In this document: positions 58,268-64,000 of the stretch, piece after piece | Position numbering within the stretch: position 1 is the stretch's first letter | Layout: the number at the start of each line of letters is the position of its first letter | Source of the DNA: Beduinella massiliensis | GTDB taxonomy: Bacteria > Bacillota > Clostridia > Christensenellales > Aristaeellaceae | Reading direction: 5' to 3' | Length of the DNA: 64,000 nt | Assembly (NCBI RefSeq): GCF_900199405.1 | Contig: NZ_LT963430.1 | Location: 2,015,605-2,079,604, forward strand | Position numbers and translations under genes: made by a program | The notes under the pieces: generated by a model | The model's database searches: none | Seen by the model: only the letters and a program-made list of their open reading frames with translations | Told to the model about the DNA's origin: nothing

Positions 58268-59314
58268 ATGGATTTGACTTCGATTTTGATTGCCGCGCTG
58301 GTTCTCGGCGGATTGGGCCTGATCTTCGGCGCTCTGCTCGCCGTGACCGGCAAGGTGTTCGCGGTGCCCTCCAACCCCAAGGCGGATGCGCTGCGCGAAT
58401 GCCTGCCGGGCGCGAATTGCGGTGCATGCGGTTTTCCCGGCTGTGACGGTTACGCCGCCGCGGTTGCCGATGGCAAGGCCGAGGTGGGCAAGTGCCCCGT
58501 CGGCGGCGCGTCGGTAGCTGAAAAGATGGGGGAGATCATGGGCGTGTCCGTCGATGCGGGCGCGCGTAGGGTAGCTTCTTTGAACTGCCAGGGCAGCGTA
58601 GGCCATTGCAAGCCCAAGTATGAGTACAACGGTATCGAGGATTGCCTTGCGGCATCTCTCGTCGCGGACGGCAACAAGTCCTGTCCGTACGCCTGTCTGG
58701 GCCTGGGCACGTGCGAACGTGCCTGCCCGTTTGACGCGATTCATGTCGACCCGATCCGTAAGCTTGCAGTCGTGGACGAGGAAAAGTGCCAGGGCTGTGA
58801 GAAGTGCGTGGCGGTTTGTCCCAAGCACGTGCTCTCCATGAAGCCCGTGGATCGCAAGGTATCCGTGGTTTGCAGCTCGCACGACAAGGCGAAGGACGTC
58901 AAGGAGCGCTGCAAGGTCGGCTGCATTGGCTGCACCAAGTGTGAAAAGGTCTGCAAGTTCGGCGCGATCACGATGGAAAATAACTTGCCTGTGATCGACT
59001 ACACGAAGTGCGTCGGCTGCATGATGTGCGCGGAAAGCTGCCCGACGGGCGCTCTCTGGGGAGATCTGGAGAACCGCTTCACCGCAGAAATCGACCCGGA
59101 TGCTTGCGTCGGCTGTACGCTTTGCAAAAAGCAGTGCGAGTTTGACGCGATTCTGGGCGAGCTCAAGCAAAAGCACAAGGTGTTGGATGCGTGCACAGGC
59201 TGCGGCAAGTGCGCAGTCAAGTGCCCGAAGAAGGCCATCTCGATGCGTGAGCGCCATACGCCGCGCGATGCGATGGCGACAGCCACCAAACTGGCGCCTA
59301 AGAAGGCCGAATAA
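58268..59314 (+). CDS. rnfB: Rnf complex subunit RnfB, ferredoxin-rich
   Basis: Electron entry subunit that accepts electrons from reduced ferredoxin, 348 residues. A single N-terminal helix (5-30) precedes the four-cysteine cluster motif Cys45/51/54/59 (ECLPGANCGACGFPGC), then further [4Fe-4S] motifs: CLGLGTCERACP, CQGCEKCVAVCP, CIGCTKCEKVCK, CVGCMMCAESCP, CVGCTLCKKQCE and CTGCGKCAVKCP. The count, about six clusters beyond the first motif, is at the high end of clostridial RnfB proteins. The C-terminal Lys/Thr tail is short. Last gene of the operon. Confidence 0.95.
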   Translation: MDLTSILIAALVLGGLGLIFGALLAVTGKVFAVPSNPKADALRECLPGANCGACGFPGCDGYAAAVADGKAEVGKCPVGGASVAEKMGEIMGVSVDAGARRVASLNCQGSVGHCKPKYEYNGIEDCLAASLVADGNKSCPYACLGLGTCERACPFDAIHVDPIRKLAVVDEEKCQGCEKCVAVCPKHVLSMKPVDRKVSVVCSSHDKAKDVKERCKVGCIGCTKCEKVCKFGAITMENNLPVIDYTKCVGCMMCAESCPTGALWGDLENRFTAEIDPDACVGCTLCKKQCEFDAILGELKQKHKVLDACTGCGKCAVKCPKKAISMRERHTPRDAMATATKLAPKKAE

Positions 59315-59332
59315 GCTTGGCGGGTATGAAAA

Positions 59333-59369
59333 GGCGGTGTTGCAGATTAAAAAAATCTGCGGCACCGCC
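59333..59369 (+). terminator. Strong hairpin after rnfB
   Basis: GGCGGTG...CACCGCC outer arms and GCAGATT...AATCTGC inner arms give about 14 pairs around an A-rich loop. The 3' flank (ATTGTTGTACTCTTTT) has no compact T run. It may terminate the rnf transcript or form part of the adjoining IS1182-like end. Confidence 0.5.
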
Positions 59370-59498
59370 ATTGTTGTACTCTTTTATGGTCACAACGCAG
59401 CCAATTTCAGCAAATAATCGAACAGCAAATAGACGTCCAACACAATCGTATTTTTAGGGCGTCTGTTTTTTATGAACAAAAACAGTTTTTCTGGGAAA

Positions 59499-60863
59499 TC
59501 AGAATTTCAGCAGCGCTTTGGGACGCAGAAGATGCGTTTTCTGCCTTTGGGCGTTGCATTTGGAAATGTGCTTACGGATGTTCTGTGAGAGGGCAAGAAG
59601 GCATAGCTCCGTCATCACCTTGATATGACCACCGGTCAAAAAGCGCTTGAAATTGCGGTTATGCTTGAGTTGACCAAAGCTGCCTTCTGCCTGAATGGAG
59701 CGGTTCACCCGAAGCAGTTTTCCTTCCTCTGATGTGATTCGTTCCAGTGAAGCTTTGCGCAGATGTTCCATTTCCCAGCAGACAACCAGTTCCTTTTGCT
59801 TTTCGGGATCCTTGGCTTTACAGCATGCCGCACGATGTGGACACGCACAGCAATCCTCACAGCGGTAATGCGCCAATTCTTTCAGGGAACCGTCTTTTTC
59901 CTTTTCGGTTGTTGTCGAAATCCGCACCAGCATCCTTCCGGCTTTGCACAGGAAATAGTCCCCCGGTTCGTAATATGCCATGTTCTCTCTGCGTCCGATC
60001 TGCGCCTTGAACTTTTTCTCTTTTATGGCTTCGTAGTTATTGGGCTTGATGTATGCCAGCTGCTTGTTCCCTGCCAGATGCCGGTAGTTGAGCAAGCTTT
60101 CATAACCCGAATCCAAACAGACTCTTTTGTAGATAGCCTTCTGCCATTCTTCCATGGTTTTCAACAGGATGGAAAGCGTTGAATAATCCGTTCTAGCCGA
60201 AAAAACTCCGATTCCTGTGATGTATTCGCTATTGACTGCAAACTGCACGTTGTATCCCGGCTTCAACTGCCCGTTGCGCATATGATCTTCCTTCATGTGC
60301 ATGAACGTTGCATCCGGATCTGTTTTTGAAAAGCTGTTTCGCCCGTCTCCCAAGGTCTTGAGCTTTTCTTCATAATCCATCCAACGCCGAACAAGCTCTT
60401 GAACCTCGTCCCGTAAACGTACAATCGTGGGTTTATGATGTCCGCGGCCTTTCTTCACCTCGATATTCGCTTGGGCAATCTCCCGATTCAATTCATCCAA
60501 ATATGCCTGTGCCTTTTTCATCGTCGTGTATCCATGTTCTTCCGTTCGGTATTTTTTCAGCTTCTCTTTGGTTTTCTTCAGTTCCCGTTCTACTCTTTTT
60601 CGCCACACGAACGTATATCGATTCGCTTTGCTCTCGATCTTTGTCCCGTCTATGAACACTACTTCGTGATTCGTTTCGCCCTTTCGTTCCAGCAGATTGA
60701 CATACTGCTCAAACAGATGCTGAATCGCTTTTCCTGTCTTTTTCCCGCTTCGGAATCTGGCGATGGTCGTGTGATCCGGCGGCTTATGTCCGTCCAGGAT
60801 CAGCAAAAACTGCACGTGATTGCGGCACAGCTGCTCTATCCTTCTTGTCCTATACTCGTCCAG
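59499..60863 (-). pseudogene. IS1182-type transposase, 5' end lost
   Basis: Remnant of about 454 residues of an IS1182-family transposase. Present are the DGHKPPDHTTIARFRSG segment, the DDE core with VFIDGTKIESKANRY and VCLDSGYESLLNY, and the C-terminal RSIQAEGSFGQLKHNRNFKRF with the catalytic Glu. About 60 N-terminal residues are missing. The first 19 residues of the apparent open frame (to about 60920) come from the terminal repeat and flank of an IS3-type element that begins at 60864. No matching 5' fragment lies beyond that element, so a deletion accompanied the insertion. The gene is not functional as it stands. Confidence 0.85.
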
Positions 60864-60922
60864 TGGACTGTATCCGGTTGAACGGACAGGAAAATAAAAG
60901 GATATTGTAGAATTACGCAACC

Positions 60923-61774
60923 TTACGCGGCGTTGCTCCTGATTTCATAGGGAGTAAGGCCGTATTTCAGGTTAATGCGTTCGAAGTTGTAGAAGTGGAC
61001 ATATTGTGCAACCAACTCCTCTACCTCTGCGCGAGTAGAATAATGGGCACGATAAAGGCATTCCGATTTAAGCGTTCCGAAGAAATTCTCCATAGCAGCA
61101 TTGTCGTATGGACAACCGGGACTGGACATAGAGGGTTGAAAGTGATATTCTTTGCTTAGGTCGAAGTATGCTTCGGAGGTGTATTGAGACCCTTGGTCAC
61201 TGTGGAGCGCGAGTCCATCAGTGACCTTCTCTGTTATCATAGCGTCTCGGATCGTCTGAGTAACCAGCGATGCGGCCATGTCGCCACCAATGCGATAGGC
61301 CAACACCATTCGACCACAAAGGTCAATCACCGCACACATATACAGCATTCCCTGTGGTGTGGGGATATAGGTGATATCTGTTGACCAGAAACGATTGGGC
61401 CGTTGCTGTTCAAAGGCACGCTGCAATAGGTTTGGGTATTTGTACACGTTTTGCTGATGTTGAGTATATCTTCTTTGCCGCCGAATCTGTGCAAGCAGAT
61501 TGGTCTTGCGCATGACGCGCAGAAGTGCTTTAAGATTTACATTTTTTCTTTTCTTCCGCTGGATCCAGAGACGAACACGGCGGATGCCGTAGGTCTGGTT
61601 GCACTGCTGTTGACATTCCACAATCAGATCGACCAACCACTGATCTTTCGGCGTCTTTTCTTGCTTTTTACGCCAAGCATAATACCCACTTCGGGAAACT
61701 TCAAATACTTCACACATTGTGACGATAGGATAAATGTTGCGAAAACGTTCTATAACTCGATATTTCAATTTCAC
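60923..61774 (-). CDS. IS3-family transposase OrfB
   Basis: Catalytic part of an IS150-like transposase, 283 residues. HTH_21 region (YPIVTMCEVFEVSRSGYYAWR), then an integrase core with WSTDITYIPTPQG (Asp), LHSDQGSQYTS (Asp) and NAAMENFFGTLKSE (Glu), and a C-terminal YNFERINLKYGLTPYEI typical of the family. Its start overlaps the end of orfA. A programmed frameshift could fuse the two products, as in other IS3 elements. Confidence 0.92.
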   Translation of the reverse strand: MKLKYRVIERFRNIYPIVTMCEVFEVSRSGYYAWRKKQEKTPKDQWLVDLIVECQQQCNQTYGIRRVRLWIQRKKRKNVNLKALLRVMRKTNLLAQIRRQRRYTQHQQNVYKYPNLLQRAFEQQRPNRFWSTDITYIPTPQGMLYMCAVIDLCGRMVLAYRIGGDMAASLVTQTIRDAMITEKVTDGLALHSDQGSQYTSEAYFDLSKEYHFQPSMSSPGCPYDNAAMENFFGTLKSECLYRAHYSTRAEVEELVAQYVHFYNFERINLKYGLTPYEIRSNAA

Positions 61775-62073
61775 CTTCTTCCAACTTCTAACAGAAAATT
61801 TCGCAGCAGTTCCACCTGCATACGCAGTTTTACCAATTCATTATTCTGCTGGATTTCCTCGTTCTCCGGCATTTTACGCGGACGGCCTTTAGGGCGAGGT
61901 ACATCGCCCTTTGCGATTAATCGTTCTCTACGGTTTTCTCGATTGACTAGTTGCTCAACCTGTTTCTTCGTTAGCCCAAGGCTGGCTCCGATTTCACGAT
62001 TCGTTTCGCCCGTGATTTTCCGCTCGCGTATTGTTTCAATAAGGCCTTGTACCTTCGTGTATTTTTGCCTCAT
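61771..62073 (-). CDS. IS3-family transposase OrfA
   Basis: DNA-binding part of the IS150-like transposase, 100 residues. A helix-turn-helix (GETNREIGASLGLTKKQVEQLV) is followed by a basic stretch (RPKGRPRKM) and a leucine-zipper-like coil (ELVKLRMQVELLRNFLLEV). Overlaps orfB by four bases. Both orfs are intact. Confidence 0.9.
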   Translation of the reverse strand: MRQKYTKVQGLIETIRERKITGETNREIGASLGLTKKQVEQLVNRENRRERLIAKGDVPRPKGRPRKMPENEEIQQNNELVKLRMQVELLRNFLLEVGRR

Positions 62074-62255
62074 ACAATAAACCTCCTGTCGTAGTTTGCT
62101 TCTTACATTCTACAACAGGAGGTCTCTTATTTCATTGTCCGTTTATCGGGATACAGTCCATTTTTTCATTTTCTTGTTACGGTCTTTTTGTGCAACGGCC
62201 CCTTTGTCTATGTTCGCTTTACAGAGAGGATGGGCTTTGCGTCAATCCCTCTGAT

Positions 62256-62723
62256 TCATACGTCGAGGTATTGAACCATGAGCAGGCAAGGGGACTGCTC
62301 GCCCCAAAGCGCAGAGAGGCATTCCAGCGGCTGAAATCCCATGGCGGCGTAGAAACACCGGGTGTGCCGATAGTGGGGATCGGGATGGGAGCCGTCCAGC
62401 GTCTTGACCTGCAGGTAAGAAAATCCCTGCGATCTGCACCATTGCTTGCAGGCCGCCATGAGCAGCCGTCCGCCGCCACAACGGTGATGAGCCGGGTCGA
62501 TGCCCATGGCGTAGATTTCGGCAGCGGCAGGGCTGGTGCGCTTGATGGACAGGAATCCGATGGGCGTGTTTGCTTCCATCAGGGCGATAAACGGCATGTA
62601 CGCGCTTTCGCGAATGTATTCAGCCGTAGATTCTGAGATGCCGAACCACTCAGGCAGGAGAGAAAGGATGTGTGCTGCGATTTCGCGTTTTATGTCTGCA
62701 TCCTGTATCCACTTGATTTCCAT
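62256..62723 (-). CDS. GNAT family N-acetyltransferase
   Basis: Acetyl-CoA-dependent transferase of 155 residues. The GNAT motif A is visible as YAMGIDPAHHRCGGGRLLMAACKQW, and the C-terminal HTRCFYAAMGFQPLE strand is typical. It has an N-terminal extension with LSLLPEWFGISESTAEYI, a pattern common in small clostridial acetyltransferases of unknown substrate. ATG 62723 follows GAGGAG. It lies 10 bases after the MFS transporter gene and is probably cotranscribed with it. The substrate is unknown, possibly a small amine or antibiotic. Confidence 0.87.
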   Translation of the reverse strand: MEIKWIQDADIKREIAAHILSLLPEWFGISESTAEYIRESAYMPFIALMEANTPIGFLSIKRTSPAAAEIYAMGIDPAHHRCGGGRLLMAACKQWCRSQGFSYLQVKTLDGSHPDPHYRHTRCFYAAMGFQPLECLSALWGEQSPCLLMVQYLDV

Positions 62724-62733
62724 ATGTTTCTCC

Positions 62734-63972
62734 TCAGATCGGCCGGTTGTAAATCGGTTCGACGTCCGCACGGTTTCTGACGATAAGCGCTTGAATCATG
62801 AGGAACGAAAAGCCCGCAAACACCAACGAGACATAGCGATAGGGAAGCACCTCTCCGAGCGCGCCTGCGCAAAGCTGGGCGAGCATCATCGCTCCGCTGA
62901 TGAGCACGCTGAAAAGTGCGTTGACGCGGGCTCGCATATCGGGCGGCAGATAATTTTGCACGGCAGCGGTTCGCAGCGTCGCCGTGTTGACGCCCATAAA
63001 ACCGCACAGGAAGCGGGCGGCAAGCATCAGCGGATACCATAGGAACAGGAGCGCGCCATCACATATTTCGTAGAAGCGGTACACCCAAACCGTCAGGGTA
63101 TAGCGGCGTTCCTGCGGAATTTTAAAGACGTAATGCACGAGGCCGCCCAGCATGCGACCCACGGTTTCAGCCGATATGAGCAGGGCGTACATCGCGGTCG
63201 TGAGGGTGGTGCTGCTTTGAAAATGGGCCATAGCCATGAGATTGACGTTTTGACTGCACGCATTCGTGGTGGTCATGTACAGATAAATGCTGCGGATGCC
63301 TCGATCCTTACGCACATATCGAATGCCGCCGCTGATCTCGCGGCCGTAGGCGCAAAGCCGCTCCTTCCAGGGCGTGGATTCTCGCCGTTTTACCGCAAAA
63401 TCTATGCGGATGCGGCTTTCAAATATCGCGGCAATCAGCAGCAGCACCCCCTCGGTCAGGACGATGGGAATGATGCCGTATGCGCCGTACAGAACGGAGG
63501 CTGCGGGGGTGACGACGGCCGTTACGGTCGGGTAAATCATGGAAGAAACCGCGTAGCCCTTTTGCGCAAACCCCTTGGGAATCAGATCGGGATAAAGCGC
63601 GTCGTAGGCCAGGTTGTACGTCGAACCGATACATCCGGTGACGAGGCTGAACGTGAGGTAAGCGGCGTAGGAAAAAGGGTGGCGGATCAGATAAAAGCCA
63701 AAGAGAAGGTAGAGCACGCCGCTGAGCGTATCCATGCGCACGATCAGACGCCTTCTGTCGCAATGATCCACGTACGGCGCGATCAGAATGGGGAGGACCG
63801 TTCCGGGAAAGAGCGAGGCCGCCGCAAAAATCCCTGAAAGCCATGTAGACGCAGTCTGATCGAATACGATAAGGCTGAGCGCCAACCCCATAGCGGTTCC
63901 CCCGATGGCGCTGATGACCGTTCCAAGCGTGATGGTGGTAAAGTTGCGCGTCCAAAGCGTAGAAGTTTTCAA
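62734..63972 (-). CDS. MFS family transporter
   Basis: Major facilitator, 412 residues with about twelve membrane helices. The N-terminal WTRNFTTITLGTVISAIGG, the loop VDHCDRRRLIVRMD between helices 2 and 3, and a central basic loop (KRRESTPWKERL) fit the drug-exporter-like MFS group of Firmicutes. The start is taken as TTG 63972, 6 bases after AAAGGCGGTG. It precedes a GNAT acetyltransferase in the same direction, so the two may act together on one compound. Substrate unknown. Confidence 0.85.
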   Translation of the reverse strand: MKTSTLWTRNFTTITLGTVISAIGGTAMGLALSLIVFDQTASTWLSGIFAAASLFPGTVLPILIAPYVDHCDRRRLIVRMDTLSGVLYLLFGFYLIRHPFSYAAYLTFSLVTGCIGSTYNLAYDALYPDLIPKGFAQKGYAVSSMIYPTVTAVVTPAASVLYGAYGIIPIVLTEGVLLLIAAIFESRIRIDFAVKRRESTPWKERLCAYGREISGGIRYVRKDRGIRSIYLYMTTTNACSQNVNLMAMAHFQSSTTLTTAMYALLISAETVGRMLGGLVHYVFKIPQERRYTLTVWVYRFYEICDGALLFLWYPLMLAARFLCGFMGVNTATLRTAAVQNYLPPDMRARVNALFSVLISGAMMLAQLCAGALGEVLPYRYVSLVFAGFSFLMIQALIVRNRADVEPIYNRPI

Positions 63973-64000
63973 AAAGACACCGCCTTTCTTTTTTATTGTA

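Larger units (their letters stand above)
60864..62160. mobile_element. IS3-family (IS150-like) insertion sequence
   Basis: A 1,297-bp element bounded by imperfect inverted repeats beginning TGGACTGTATCC on both sides and sharing AACGGACA about 20 bases in. It contains orfA and orfB on the minus strand in the usual IS3 order. It is inserted in the IS1182-type transposase gene. The bases next to the two ends (CAG on the left, TTT on the right) do not match, so there is no target duplication, consistent with a later deletion on one side. Confidence 0.88.

Noticed and set aside
58037-59371. Minus-strand open frame of 444 codons over rnfA and rnfB
   Set aside because: Shadow of two Rnf genes, with no SD and no family resemblance.
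60864-60920. The apparent N-terminus of the IS1182-type transposase
   Set aside because: These codons are the terminal repeat and flank of the IS3-type element, read in frame by chance. They are not part of the original gene.
1-64000. tRNA, rRNA genes, CRISPR arrays, prophage structural genes, replication origin
   Set aside because: None were recognised on either strand. SRP RNA and OLE RNA are the only stable RNAs supported.

Overview
The window is a GC-rich chromosomal segment from an anaerobic, spore-forming Gram-positive bacterium of the Clostridia. Support for this: a complete spoIIIAA-AH operon, an Rnf ferredoxin:NAD+ oxidoreductase operon, Gram-positive SD sequences (AAAGGAGG type), an SpoIIIA/nusB/folD/xseAB/ispA/dxs/argR/recN gene order like that of Bacillus subtilis, and an OLE RNA with its partner gene oapA. 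A high-GC lineage such as the Christensenellales is possible, but that is inference. Most genes are on the + strand, and many overlap by 1 or 4 bases.

Layout. 1-5.1 kb: a partial MATE exporter, a MacA-like adaptor with an FtsX-type permease but no ATPase, and a stand-alone MsmK/UgpC-type sugar ABC ATPase behind a strong promoter with LacI-type operator palindromes. 5.3-10.4 kb: a CdaR/PucR-type regulator, a lipoprotein S41 protease and an ABC-2 exporter pair. 10.4-17.7 kb: SRP RNA, glyA, an iscR-iscS-iscU operon, a long HflX with a JAMM-like N-terminal motif, and two tandem M15 peptidases. 17.8-23.8 kb: beta-mannosidase, small unknown genes, a HExxH zincin, and a Zn/Cd/Pb P-type ATPase whose metal-binding HMA domain is a separate small gene. 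23.9-28.6 kb: an Hpt protein, an HD-GYP response regulator, and a DUF89 phosphatase whose 3' end was hit by an IS481-like element. The insertion made 25-bp target duplications. A TPP riboswitch follows that controls no recognisable thiamine gene.

28.6-33.3 kb: a secreted SH3 protein, then a cassette of PD-(D/E)xK nuclease, SNF2 helicase and MazG-like pyrophosphohydrolase, then an L,D-transpeptidase. 33.3-51.8 kb: the sporulation and housekeeping block. It runs spoIIIAA-AH (with a sigma-E-like promoter), Asp23/AmaP/DUF2273, nusB, a TsaD paralogue, folD, xseA, xseB, ispA, a PAP2-like protein, OLE RNA, oapA, dxs, tlyA, nadK, argR and recN. 52-59.3 kb: rnfCDGEAB. Its RnfG is about four to five times normal size, with two N-terminal FMN-binding domains and six more nearly identical FMN-binding repeats. 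59.3-62.2 kb: a decayed IS1182-type element interrupted by an intact IS3/IS150-type element. 62.2-64 kb: a GNAT acetyltransferase and an MFS exporter on the minus strand.

The most notable items are the octa-FMN RnfG, the OLE RNA/OapA pair, the nuclease-SNF2-MazG cassette, the JAMM-like domain on HflX and the orphan TPP riboswitch. All calls come from reading the sequence. No database search or structure prediction was run.
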